From Desulfatitalea sp. BRH_c12 (GTDB lineage: Bacteria > Desulfobacterota > Desulfobacteria > Desulfobacterales > Desulfosarcinaceae), in the NCBI GenBank assembly GCA_000961655.1, contig LADR01000045.1, forward strand, positions 124,001 through 188,000: a DNA stretch of 64,000 nt. Direction: 5' to 3'. The translations under genes and the position numbers were made by a program. This document shows positions 29,185-38,250 of this stretch, one piece after another. The notes under the pieces were generated by a model, which worked only from the letters and a program-made list of their open reading frames with translations, made no database searches and was not told the DNA's origin. Numbering within the stretch: position 1 is the first letter of the stretch; each line of letters opens with the position of its first letter.

Positions 29185-31632
29185 TTACGCGATCTTAGCA
29201 CGATAGAGCCGCAGGCTGTTTGAGACCACGGAGATACTGCTCATGGCCATGGCCAGGGCAGCAAGGATCGGGTGCAGCTGACGCAGAAAGAGGGGCAAAT
29301 CGGAGAACGGGGCCAACACGCCGGCGGCCACCGGAATGAGAAGTACATTGTAGACAAATGCCAGGAACAGATTCTGATGCACGGTTGCCATGGTTTTACG
29401 GCTGACAGCAATCGCCCGCGGAATGCCGGTCAACCGCCCGCTGGACAGAATCACGTCAGCCGCTTCGATAGCCACATCGGTGCCCGTGCCGATCGCCATA
29501 CCGACGTCGGCCTGGGCCAAGGCGGGCGCGTCGTTGATGCCGTCTCCGACCATGCCAACCTTCAATCCTTGGGATTGCAATGCCTTGACCTTGGATGCCT
29601 TATCCTCTGGGCGCACCTCAGCCAGCACGTCATCGATGCCCACCTGGCGCGCAATGGCCTGGGCGGTCTGCTGATTATCGCCGGTCAGCATCACGACCTT
29701 CAGATTCTGGCGGTGCATGGCGGCGATCGCTTCCCGTGAATCGGGCTTCAGGGTATCGGATACCGCGATCAGACCGGCGGCCCGGCCGTCGAGGGCCAGC
29801 ATCATCACCGTATGCCCCTGGGCCTGCAAGCGCGCCACGGTTTCGCCGGCCTGGGCGACGCCCTCGGTTTCCGGACCGAACCAGTTGGGTTTGCCCACGC
29901 GCACCTGCCGGCCGTCTATGCGCGCTTGCACGCCTGCGCCGCCCTGCGCCTTGAAATCGACAGGAGCGGTCAATTCGATGGCCTTTGCGCGGGCCGACTT
30001 GACGATGGCCTTGCCTAGTGGATGCTCGGAACCCTGCTCGGCCGACGCCGCCCACTGCATCACCTCGTAGGCCGATCCCAACATGCCGTCGAGCGGAACC
30101 ACTTCGACGACCGCTGGCTTGCCTTCGGTGATGGTGCCGGTTTTGTCCAGCACGATGGCCTGCAGGCGGGTCGCATTTTCAAGGGCTTCGGCTTTTTTAA
30201 AAAGGATCCCGTTTTCAGCGCCTTTGCCCGTACCGGCCATGATGGCCGTCGGTGTAGCAAGGCCCAAAGCGCACGGGCAGGCGATCACCAGCACGGCCAC
30301 CAGGCGGATCATGGAAGGCACGAAATTACCGGTCACGCTCCACCAGATCGTGAAGGTCAGCACGGCGATGAGAAAAACGCCCGGTACGAATACAGCCGCC
30401 ACCCGGTCGGCCAGGGCCTGGATCGGCGCCTTGCTGCCCTGAGCCTCCTGGACCAGCCGGATGATCTGGGCCAGGGCCGTATCGCGCCCCACGCGCGTGG
30501 CTCTGAACGTGAGCAGACCTTCGCCGTTAATAGTGCCGGCCGCCACCTTATCACCCGCCTGTTTGTCCACGGGTAACGGCTCGCCGCTGAGCATGGACTC
30601 GTCGACCGCCGAGGTGCCTTCCAGGATGACACCATCGACTGGAATGCGTTCACCGGGGCGTACCACCACGGTGGCATCGCGCTGCACGCGCGTCAAGGGG
30701 ACTTCGATCTCCTTGCCCGCTTCCACTATGAAGGCGGTTTTAGGTTGCAAACCGATCAACTTGCGGATGGCGCCGCCGGTCTTGCCCTTGGTGCGGGCCT
30801 CGAGCAGCTTGCCTACCTTGATCAAGGTGATGATCACGGCAGCGGTTTCGAAATAGACATGGTGGCCGGTGCCGGGCACGAGCAGGACTATGAAGGAGTA
30901 GAAGTAAGCCACCGATGACCCCAGGGCTACCAGCACATCCATGTTGGCACTGCGGTTGCGCAGGCTTTTGATGCCGCCCACGTAGTAATCCCAGCCGGTA
31001 TAGAACTGCACCGGTGTGGCGAGCGCGGCGAACAGCCAGTTGACCCAGGCGGCATGGCTCCACATACCGAGCAGACCGAAATCGCGCGACATGCTGATCA
31101 CAAACAGCGGCGTGGCGAACAAAGCGCCCACCAGGAACTTGCGGGTTTGATCGCGGATCTCCGCCGCGCGGGCCTTCAGTTCGGCATCTTCGCCGGCCTG
31201 CCCCTCTTGGGGGGCAATGGCGCCATAACCGGACTTTTCGATGGCGGTGACGATTTCCTCGATTGTCACGGCGCCGGGCAGATAGTTGACCGTGGCCCGC
31301 TCAGTGGCGAAATTGACCGAGGCCTGCACCACACCGGGCACCTTTTTGTTCAGTGTGCGCGCTACGTTGCCCGCGCAATTGGCACAGGTCATACCGGTGA
31401 TCGGCAGTTCGGCCTGCGCGGTTGGCACGTTGTAGCCGCTTTTACGCACCTGCGCGATCAAGTCGCCCACATTGAGCTGGGATGGGTCGAAGGCCACCTC
31501 GGCCTGTTCGCTGGCAAAGTTGACATGCGCATTGTGGATACCTTCCAGTTTGGACAATCCGCGTTCAATGTTGGCCGCGCAATTGGCGCAGCTCATTCCG
31601 GTCAGTGGCAGCGAAATGTGATTTTCAGCCAT
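29185..31632 (-). CDS. copA: Copper-exporting P-type ATPase
   Basis: An 815-residue P1B ATPase. Two N-terminal heavy-metal domains carry GMSCANCA (residues 12-19) and GMTCANCA (near 83). Eight membrane helices follow, with the CPC ion site in [10 protein letters not shown], the phosphorylation motif DKTGTITEG, the nucleotide-binding HPLGKAIV block, and [18 protein letters not shown] at the hinge. This is the Cu(I) export pattern. It heads an operon with ldh and rseC. No CueR or CsoR gene is adjacent. Confidence 0.95.
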   Translation of the reverse strand: MAENHISLPLTGMSCANCAANIERGLSKLEGIHNAHVNFASEQAEVAFDPSQLNVGDLIAQVRKSGYNVPTAQAELPITGMTCANCAGNVARTLNKKVPGVVQASVNFATERATVNYLPGAVTIEEIVTAIEKSGYGAIAPQEGQAGEDAELKARAAEIRDQTRKFLVGALFATPLFVISMSRDFGLLGMWSHAAWVNWLFAALATPVQFYTGWDYYVGGIKSLRNRSANMDVLVALGSSVAYFYSFIVLLVPGTGHHVYFETAAVIITLIKVGKLLEARTKGKTGGAIRKLIGLQPKTAFIVEAGKEIEVPLTRVQRDATVVVRPGERIPVDGVILEGTSAVDESMLSGEPLPVDKQAGDKVAAGTINGEGLLTFRATRVGRDTALAQIIRLVQEAQGSKAPIQALADRVAAVFVPGVFLIAVLTFTIWWSVTGNFVPSMIRLVAVLVIACPCALGLATPTAIMAGTGKGAENGILFKKAEALENATRLQAIVLDKTGTITEGKPAVVEVVPLDGMLGSAYEVMQWAASAEQGSEHPLGKAIVKSARAKAIELTAPVDFKAQGGAGVQARIDGRQVRVGKPNWFGPETEGVAQAGETVARLQAQGHTVMMLALDGRAAGLIAVSDTLKPDSREAIAAMHRQNLKVVMLTGDNQQTAQAIARQVGIDDVLAEVRPEDKASKVKALQSQGLKVGMVGDGINDAPALAQADVGMAIGTGTDVAIEAADVILSSGRLTGIPRAIAVSRKTMATVHQNLFLAFVYNVLLIPVAAGVLAPFSDLPLFLRQLHPILAALAMAMSSISVVSNSLRLYRAKIA

Positions 31633-31687
31633 GCAAGCAACTCCCCATGGGGTTCGTCGATGTGTTGATGCTTTTTGTGTTTTATCT

Positions 31688-31885
31688 GGTTATGCAGTTC
31701 GCCCAAGTGACTGTTGGCGAAGTGTTAAGTATAAAGTGTAAAGGGAGGCATTCTGTCGATTTGATATGCTCACCTCCCTGTGTTGGACGCTTTTACGTGC
31801 ATGCATTTTGTAAAAGATTCTAATGGCAACGTAACTTTCTTATTACACCCCATACCTGTGTCTTACTTGCGCGAACTGCATAACC
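31688..31885 (+). repeat. R2 repeat element, copy 2
   Basis: A 198-base element bounded by a perfect 15-base inverted repeat, GGTTATGCAGTTCGC at 31688-31702 and its reverse complement at 31871-31885. The interior matches the 9628 copy in reverse orientation, including GGGAGGCATTCTGTCGATTT and the ACCTGTGTCTTACT block near the right end. It is miniature inverted-repeat-like and has no coding capacity. Confidence 0.8.
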
Positions 31886-32027
31886 AAATCAACAATAAGC
31901 ATACAGACCCGGGTTGCAATTTGGACCAGTTTTTGAGCCTCTTCACCCAACTTTCAGGTTCCGACCCGGCGGTGTCACGGCAAGGTGCTCCGCCTTTCGA
32001 CCAATGCTGCCGGGCTGGCAACGGCCC

Positions 32028-32066
32028 AAAAAAAATGCCTGCACGAAAGCGATCTTCGTTGCAGGC
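32028..32066 (-). terminator. Rho-independent terminator of the Spy-like gene
   Basis: On the minus strand GCCTGCAACGAAG and CTTTCGTGCAGGC pair around an ATCG loop and are followed by ATTTTTTTT, about 55 bases after the stop codon. Confidence 0.85.
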
Positions 32067-32120
32067 GATTTCCGCGATCAGGCGCGCTCACCAGAATTGG
32101 TGAGACGCGCCAACGATACT

Positions 32121-32618
32121 TTACTGCCGACCGCGATGAGCGCCGCGACCGTTCCTGGGTCCAAAACCATCTCCGCGATAATCATCGGGCAGGATTTTAC
32201 GCATTTCGAGTTGATGCTGAACCTTTTTCTGATCGAAATCGCCCTGCAAAGCGGACAGCTCTTTTTGTATCTGACCGACTTTGGCGGCATCGGGATCTTG
32301 TTTGGACATCTCTTCACGCAGTGCATTGTGTTTGTCGCGGATCGAATCGCGCAGTTCCTCGGTACCCGCGAGAAATTTATCTCTCTCGGCACCCAGTTGA
32401 TCGCGCTGTTCCTGGGTCAGATTGGGGTCATTCATCATGCCCCGGCCCATACCCCTACCGTTCATCATGCCTTGGCCTGTTCCATAGCCTGGGCAATCGC
32501 CGTCATAGCCGGCGCCCCAGCTGCCCCGCCCGCCGCCCTGCGCGAAGGCCAGGGAGACGCCGGCTACCAATAAAACGGTTCCAACCAGCAAAGTTTTACG
32601 TATGGTTTGCATCTTCAT
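32121..32618 (-). CDS. Spy/CpxP-like periplasmic metal-stress protein
   Basis: A 165-residue secreted protein. The N-terminus is a signal peptide (MKMQTIRKTLLVGTVLLVAG, cleavage after AFA). A Gly/Met/Asn-rich stretch with GMMNGRGMGRGMMN suggests metal binding. LTQEQRDQLGAERDKF is the LTxxQ-type block of the Spy/ZraP family, followed by a long charged helix. It may chaperone misfolded periplasmic proteins or bind copper or zinc. Position between copA and the repeat suits a metal role. A GGAGA site precedes the ATG at 32618. Confidence 0.82.
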   Translation of the reverse strand: MKMQTIRKTLLVGTVLLVAGVSLAFAQGGGRGSWGAGYDGDCPGYGTGQGMMNGRGMGRGMMNDPNLTQEQRDQLGAERDKFLAGTEELRDSIRDKHNALREEMSKQDPDAAKVGQIQKELSALQGDFDQKKVQHQLEMRKILPDDYRGDGFGPRNGRGAHRGRQ

Positions 32619-33002
32619 GGTGTTTCTCCTTTCGAGAGTAAAAAAGTAAACGTTATTGTCGTTTGACTTAGTATATGAGCAAAGCATGTGCCACAACAGC
32701 ATGGCTACGCCCCGGAAGATTGTAATCACCCATTATTATAGTCAATTTTATCTTATAGACTTTTTCGCAAACTCGGGCGTCTGGCGCTAACGTCGAAAAG
32801 CCGGGTAATAACGTTACACTTCGAGGAGATACCAAAGGTGGCGTGTAAATTTTACCCGAACACGCGTATCCCCCCTCCTTCTTGACAGCAATCGTGCGCC
32901 GGATAATTATTGGTCATGTGACTCGCGGGAGGGTCGGGTCCTTTAAAGCCCACATAGGGGTGGCATTTCATTGCAACATGGTCCGGCACATGGAGGAAAA
33001 CA

Positions 33003-33791
33003 ATGGCGTTGCAGCCCAAAGACTGGGAAGATCTGAAAATCGCCCGGCAATTGCTCGAAAACCAGGGAATTGCCGTAAAAATCACGCATATGTTGGGCAC
33101 GCCGATCGAAAAAGGATTCGAAATGCTGCCAGGCAACTGGCGTGAGCGGGTCGGCGACGTTACGCGCTCGGCCTTGACCAAGGCCATCGACATGGCCATT
33201 TCCACAATGAATCATGCTCCTGTGCAGACGCCCTCCAATCGGTGGCACAAGATTGCCGTCGCGGCAACCGGCGGCATCGGCGGTTTCTTCGGACTCGCGG
33301 CTTTGGCCGCTGAACTGCCCATTTCAACGACCATCATGTTGCGATCAATCGCGGATGTGGCTCGCAGCGAGGGGGAGGATATCGACAGCACTGCCTCCCA
33401 ACTGGCCTGCCTGGAGGTTTTTGCGTTGGGCGGCAAAAGCGCAAACGATAATGCGGCCGAATCCGGCTATTTTGCCGTGCGGGCTGCCCTGGCACGGACC
33501 TTGTCAAAAGCGACCGAGTATGTGGCTCAAAAGGGGATTGCCCAGAAGAGCGCCCCCGCGCTCGTGCGCCTGATTGTCCAAATTGCCGAACGCTTCAGCA
33601 TTCAAGTTTCCGAAAAAGCGGCCGCCCAAGCCCTGCCGGCCATCGGCGCGGCCGGTGGCGCGCTGATAAACACCTTGTTCATCGACCATTTTCAAGATAT
33701 GGCCCGCGGCCATTTCATCATCCGCCGCCTGGAGAGGCAATACGGCCCGGAAATCGTGCGGGAAGCTTACGAAGCGATTCCTGAGGCGTAA
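33003..33791 (+). CDS. EcsC-family protein
   Basis: A 262-residue protein with the EcsC domain. The block IAVAATGGIGGFFGLAALAAELPISTTIMLRSIADVARSEGED is diagnostic, with an amphipathic or membrane-associated glycine-rich helix. CLEVFALGG follows. No EcsA or EcsB transporter gene is next to it. GGAGG lies before the ATG. The biochemical function of the family is not established. Confidence 0.85.
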   Translation: MALQPKDWEDLKIARQLLENQGIAVKITHMLGTPIEKGFEMLPGNWRERVGDVTRSALTKAIDMAISTMNHAPVQTPSNRWHKIAVAATGGIGGFFGLAALAAELPISTTIMLRSIADVARSEGEDIDSTASQLACLEVFALGGKSANDNAAESGYFAVRAALARTLSKATEYVAQKGIAQKSAPALVRLIVQIAERFSIQVSEKAAAQALPAIGAAGGALINTLFIDHFQDMARGHFIIRRLERQYGPEIVREAYEAIPEA

Positions 33792-33799
33792 GGATTAAC

Positions 33800-33835
33800 T
33801 TCTTGGATTCCAAACGCCGGCGCGTCGGGCAGTTG
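33800..33835 (+). repeat. R1 repeat relic after the EcsC gene
   Basis: CTTGGATTCCAAACGCCGGC follows nine bases after the stop codon and matches the left arm of R1; the rest of the element has decayed. Confidence 0.45.
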
Positions 33836-33914
33836 GGTATCCGCCTCCTGAATCTCATCGCTGATTGTGACATGCCCCCCCGGTGCACTGACGAAGTGCG
33901 ACATTCGGGTCGCT

Positions 33915-34715
33915 TCAGGCGCCGGACAAAAATTCAGCGACCAGGCGGATGAACGGTTGGGGTGCTTCGGCCGACATCGAATGTCCGATGCCGGGCAACT
34001 CGACATGGCGTCCGCCGCAGATGCGGGCGACCTCTTCGGCACCTTCGCGGGTGACCAGCGGATCGTCGGCACCGGTCAGCACCAATACCCGAAAAGGCAG
34101 GGCTTTCAACTTGACGCCAAGCGGGGGGTATTTCTGCAAGGCTTCCAGATGGGCCCGCAGCGCCTCGGTCCGGTTGCGCCGGACCAAGGTTTTGACGATA
34201 CGCTCGATCTGCCTTTCGTTTCCGCGCAAGTAAGCCCGGCCGAAGATGTGGGGCACGGCAGCCCACACCATGGCGTCCAGACTGTGGCGCTGCAGAATCT
34301 CGAACCAGGAGCGCACGATCATTTTGGCGCGAAACGTCGCACGTGTGGAAATGCTGCACAGCACCATGCGCGAAATCAGGTCGGGCGAATCGTCCGCCAG
34401 CGCCAAAGCCACCCGTGCACCGTGGCTGATACCCAGCAGGGCTGTCCGATAGATTCCCACCTCATACAGCAGCGTTTTCAGATCGGATGCGTGCAGTTCC
34501 AGGGACAACGGGAGGGTTCCCAGATCGCTCTCCCCCTGCCCGCGCGAATCGTAGACCAGCAGCCGAAAATGATGGCCCAACGAGTTGGCAGCCAGTTTCC
34601 AGTACACGGTCGTCTGCAACGTGCCATTGATAAAGGTCAGGGTCGGTTTGCCCGGCCCCTCGCCGAGCAGTTCATAATAGATGCGGCAATCATCGGTGGT
34701 TTTGACGTAGGGCAT
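33915..34715 (-). CDS. Alpha/beta-fold hydrolase
   Basis: A 266-residue hydrolase. The oxyanion region is LTFINGTLQT, the nucleophile elbow is LLGISHGARVAL (GxSxG), the acid residue lies in LTGADDPLVTREG, and the catalytic His in GIGHSMSAEAP. The family includes esterases, lactonases and ring-cleavage hydrolases. It follows the dehydratase activator on the same strand after about 113 bases and could act on a product of that cluster, but this is not shown. Confidence 0.85.
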   Translation of the reverse strand: MPYVKTTDDCRIYYELLGEGPGKPTLTFINGTLQTTVYWKLAANSLGHHFRLLVYDSRGQGESDLGTLPLSLELHASDLKTLLYEVGIYRTALLGISHGARVALALADDSPDLISRMVLCSISTRATFRAKMIVRSWFEILQRHSLDAMVWAAVPHIFGRAYLRGNERQIERIVKTLVRRNRTEALRAHLEALQKYPPLGVKLKALPFRVLVLTGADDPLVTREGAEEVARICGGRHVELPGIGHSMSAEAPQPFIRLVAEFLSGA

Positions 34716-34828
34716 GTTTTAAAGTGTTCATTATTTTAAGTTTGGGCGACGGGAGTTTACCATTGGAATGGGCTTTTTAACAGAGGAATCGCGCAAAAGG
34801 CGGGCAAACGCCCCAATGGCCCAGTGAA

Positions 34829-35593
34829 CTAACGGGCCGCGAGCAGGGCTGCACCGATGGCGCCGGTCAGTTGGGCGTATTCCGAAACGCGCAACGTGGT
34901 TGCAAGCTTTGCTTCCAGGGCTCTGACAACCCCGATGTTTTTGGCCACACCGCCGGTCATCATCACGGGTGGGCGCACGCCGATGCGCTTGGCCATGGAG
35001 ACCACGCGGGCGCCGATAGAGGCATGGATGCCGGCGATGATGTTGACCCGCGACGCGCCTTTGGCGATCAGGGAGATCACTTCTGATTCGGCGAAAACCG
35101 TGCATAGGCTGCTTATCGGGGCGGCTTTGTCGGCCGCCAGAGATAATGTGCCGAAAGCGTCCAGATCGACTTGCAGTGCGCGCGCCATCACTTCGAGGAA
35201 GCGGCCGGTGCCGGCGGCGCACTTGTCGTTCATGGTGAAATCCTTGACCCGTCCGGTGTCGTCAAGAACGATGGCTTTGCTGTCCTGACCGCCGATATCG
35301 ATGATCGAACGGATTTGCGGATCCAGATAATGCGCGCCGGCGGCATGACAGGTGATTTCGGTCACGGCCTTGTCCGCGAAATCGATGCTGTTGCGGCCAT
35401 ACCCGGTGGCCACGATCTTGTCGATCCGGCCGGCTTGCATAGTCAGTTGGGCCAACGCCTGATCGTACACCTGCCGCCCGGCATCCCGGGAATTGTAGCC
35501 GGTCAGGATGACACAGGTGGTCAACAATTCCCCATCCTGCACGATAGCCGCTTTCGCACTGATCGATCCGACATCCACACCTGCTGTGATCAT
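34829..35593 (-). CDS. 2-Hydroxyacyl-CoA dehydratase / benzoyl-CoA reductase activator ATPase (HgdC/BcrD-like)
   Basis: A 254-residue ASKHA ATPase of the BadF/BadG/HgdC family. It starts GVDVGSISAKAAIV (phosphate loop), contains IDIGGQDSKAIVLD, and has the two cysteines that hold a [4Fe-4S] cluster between subunits: NDKCAAGTGRFLE and SSLCTVFAESEV. MTGGVAKNIGVV follows. The protein dimerises and delivers a low-potential electron with ATP hydrolysis. Length matches HgdC (about 260) rather than BcrA (about 430). It lies downstream of the two dehydratase-like subunits. Confidence 0.93.
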   Translation of the reverse strand: MITAGVDVGSISAKAAIVQDGELLTTCVILTGYNSRDAGRQVYDQALAQLTMQAGRIDKIVATGYGRNSIDFADKAVTEITCHAAGAHYLDPQIRSIIDIGGQDSKAIVLDDTGRVKDFTMNDKCAAGTGRFLEVMARALQVDLDAFGTLSLAADKAAPISSLCTVFAESEVISLIAKGASRVNIIAGIHASIGARVVSMAKRIGVRPPVMMTGGVAKNIGVVRALEAKLATTLRVSEYAQLTGAIGAALLAAR

Positions 35594-35756
35594 GTTTACT
35601 CCGTTGCCCGTAGGGCCTATCGTTCCTTTAGATGTCAGCCGGGGCTATCCCGCAGCGTGTTTTTATCGTTCTATGAGCGACCCTTGGATTCGCTCGCGTT
35701 CAACGCAAAGCACCCACATCGCACGCACCGGGCAAACGCACAAACGATCCTGCGGA

Positions 35757-36995
35757 CTACCCCAGCATCTCGATAAATGCATCGATCCGCGTCTCCACCT
35801 GGCTTTCGGAGAAGCTGCGCTCGTCGACCATGTCGGCTTCGATCATCAGGGTGGGGATGCCCAATTTCTTCTGCACGATGCGCTGGATGTCATACTGCCC
35901 GAAAGAGTAAGGCTTGCAGCTGCGGTTGGAGTGGAACACCACACCATGCGCGTCGTACTTTTTCACCATGCGCACGATGTTCTCCGCCATCAGGTCCGTG
36001 CCGCTGTTGAGAAAAATGCGCGCGTAGCTTTCGCCCATGAAGCCCAGAAAGTCGGTCTGATCCACGTAGGGCATCCAGCTGGTCCAGCCGGAGGTGTAGG
36101 TGTCGGCCACCAGGCAGGCCGATCGCTCCATAAATTTCTCCGACAGCCAGCGCAGGCGGTACCATATTGGCAAATTGTCCCACACCAGGCGATATTTCTC
36201 GACCGGCAGCATGCCGATGCCTTGGGCCACGCGTTCTTTCATTTCGGCCAGCAGCATTTCATAGTAATCGACCGCGGTTTGCGTGCCGCGCAAGGTCACG
36301 ATCATGGCCAGGTGAAAAAAAGCATCAAAACAGGTCATGGGCGCCGGCTTGTGCATGGTGGTGTCGAGAATCTCCTGCCAGAGCTGCTGCCCGCGGATGG
36401 ACAGGTCGCCGACCGTTTTCATGCGATCGTAATCGAAGCGCCGGCCGCACGCCATTTCCAGGAAGGCAATGTACTCCTCGGACTGGCGAGTGACGTAGCG
36501 ACGCATATCGTCGTTGAACGTGGTGTGCGTGATGGGTGTGTCCAGAATGAACAGCGGCACGTTGTAATAGCGCGCCTGCACCTCATACCACTTGAGCACG
36601 GTGCCGCAGATATTGTTGCAGCACACCAGCATATCCGGTTCGGGCAGCCCGCCGATGGGGCCGCCGGCCACGGTGGCGCAAGCGATGTCGGCCCGCGCGT
36701 ACGAACACAGATCGCGCGCATAGCCCATCTCTTCGGACTTTTCGCACAGCGGGACGCCCATTTTACTGGCCCCGATCATCGCCCCGTAATTTTCCGGATA
36801 GATCGGGATGACATCCATGGCGTGCAGCGGCTCGACCGGACCGCCGCTCGTGATCCAGGCAATCTTCTTGCCGCGCTGCGCCTTGGGCGTTTTGGCTTCC
36901 ATATAGTAATTGGCCATGATCTCGCGCATGCGCCGGTCGGCCTTTATCTTCCTGCGCGCCTTGTCAGGATCAACGATCTTTTCGACAGATGCCAT
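35757..36995 (-). CDS. 2-Hydroxyacyl-CoA dehydratase / BcrB-like subunit
   Basis: A 412-residue HgdB/BcrB family protein (COG1775 type). Iron-sulfur cysteines lie in CNNICGTVLKWYE and VVFHSNRSCKPYSFGQYD. The last block, HSNRSCKP, is especially like the BcrB subunit of class I benzoyl-CoA reductase. The ATG at 36995 with an AGGAG site is chosen over an upstream in-frame ATG. Paired with the next protein it would bind the CoA substrate and a cluster. Confidence 0.88.
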   Translation of the reverse strand: MASVEKIVDPDKARRKIKADRRMREIMANYYMEAKTPKAQRGKKIAWITSGGPVEPLHAMDVIPIYPENYGAMIGASKMGVPLCEKSEEMGYARDLCSYARADIACATVAGGPIGGLPEPDMLVCCNNICGTVLKWYEVQARYYNVPLFILDTPITHTTFNDDMRRYVTRQSEEYIAFLEMACGRRFDYDRMKTVGDLSIRGQQLWQEILDTTMHKPAPMTCFDAFFHLAMIVTLRGTQTAVDYYEMLLAEMKERVAQGIGMLPVEKYRLVWDNLPIWYRLRWLSEKFMERSACLVADTYTSGWTSWMPYVDQTDFLGFMGESYARIFLNSGTDLMAENIVRMVKKYDAHGVVFHSNRSCKPYSFGQYDIQRIVQKKLGIPTLMIEADMVDERSFSESQVETRIDAFIEMLG

Positions 36996-37068
36996 TGAAA
37001 AACTCCTTTGCCCCACCCACAAATTCTAAATGATAGACTACCTTCACTTTACGCTTTCTTCTTTTCTC

Positions 37069-38187
37069 CTACAACATCTCCAGAAATGCTTCGCAACGCG
37101 TGCGCAGCTGCCCCTCGGCGGAAAGCTGGTCTTCGACTTCAAACATGAGGCTGGGGATGGCGCAGTCATCCAGCATGGCTTTCATATAGGGATAGTCGAA
37201 GCCATGCGGGTCACAGAATTTCAAATAGAGAAAGATGACACCGTCGGCATGGCTCTCCTTGACCTTGTCGAGCAGATACTGCCCGCGCGCGTAAATGCCG
37301 GCATGCTTGGCCGGACAGACCACGCGCTGCAGATAGCGCTGCGCCAGCGCCTGCAGCGGATCGCCCGATGTATCGACCATGCCTTCGAAGTAACGCGCGC
37401 CGGTGCAAAAATCATCCCACACCACGTGACCGCCGGATGCTTCGACCACCTGATAAATATCGGGCATACTGCACAATCCGCCGCTAAGCACCAACCGTTT
37501 GCCTACCGGCTTTTCGTTGGCAGGCACGGTCTTCAGAACGGTAACGAGGGCTTCCAGCGCATCGGCCAATTCCCTGCGGTCCATGACCAGGGCGGCCTTG
37601 AACACAGCATGCAGGTCGCTGCCGCAAATGGCCTGCGGATTTTGCCTGCGCAGGGCATAGAGCTGTTCCAGGCTGTGCCGCACCCGGTTGCAGATATGAA
37701 TTGCCTCGTGCAGCATCGTGTCGCTGATGGTCACCCCCAGGCCCTTTTCCACATCGGCCTTGAAGCGCGCCAATACGGCTGTCATGTATTCGGCCGCGCT
37801 GGCCGTGTCCAGTTTGACGGGCATGATAATGTCGGCATGGAAATCAAAACCGGCGTTCATGCGCCAGATGTCGGACAAACGCTGGATCGAATCGCAGGTA
37901 TGCGGAAAGACCGCGCCTTCCAGGAATGCGAGCCGCCCGGCCAGGGCATCTTCCAGGCCACCGCGCACCAGACTGCAGCAATAGGACTGCAGGTAGCCGT
38001 CGGCATGCACGATATCGGCCCCGGAGCCCAGGATACGGTACGGCAGCGCACCGGCCGCCACCAGCAGTTCCTGGGGCGTGTATGAACAAAAGTGGCCGAC
38101 CACCTTGGCACCGCTCTTTTGTTTCCAATCGACAGCGTAGCCGCGCGGATTGTCGCTGATCCGGCGAAAAAATTCAAAATGATCCAT
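37069..38187 (-). CDS. 2-Hydroxyacyl-CoA dehydratase / BcrC-like subunit
   Basis: A 372-residue partner of the previous protein. HFCSYTPQELLVAAGALPYR, GDYLQSYCCSLVRGGLE-like DGYLQSYCCSLVRG and FLYLKFCDPHGFDYPYMK carry cluster cysteines typical of the family; the last block is close to BcrC. The start at 38187 has a GGAG site. The pair plus a single activator gives the order C-B-D of bcrCBAD operons but without the second large ATPase (BcrA). Confidence 0.88.
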   Translation of the reverse strand: MDHFEFFRRISDNPRGYAVDWKQKSGAKVVGHFCSYTPQELLVAAGALPYRILGSGADIVHADGYLQSYCCSLVRGGLEDALAGRLAFLEGAVFPHTCDSIQRLSDIWRMNAGFDFHADIIMPVKLDTASAAEYMTAVLARFKADVEKGLGVTISDTMLHEAIHICNRVRHSLEQLYALRRQNPQAICGSDLHAVFKAALVMDRRELADALEALVTVLKTVPANEKPVGKRLVLSGGLCSMPDIYQVVEASGGHVVWDDFCTGARYFEGMVDTSGDPLQALAQRYLQRVVCPAKHAGIYARGQYLLDKVKESHADGVIFLYLKFCDPHGFDYPYMKAMLDDCAIPSLMFEVEDQLSAEGQLRTRCEAFLEML

Positions 38188-38250
38188 TTCACACAACTCC
38201 TGAAAATTCTCTGAGGCATTATCCAAACAGCAACCCATTCATTGCTATCA

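Larger units (their letters stand above)
31633..32120. other. Intergenic region upstream of copA with R2 element and terminator
   Basis: This 488-base gap holds the R2 element at 31688-31885, and the rho-independent terminator of the Spy-like gene at 32028-32066. I see no further gene; copA must be transcribed from within or near the repeat. Confidence 0.6.
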
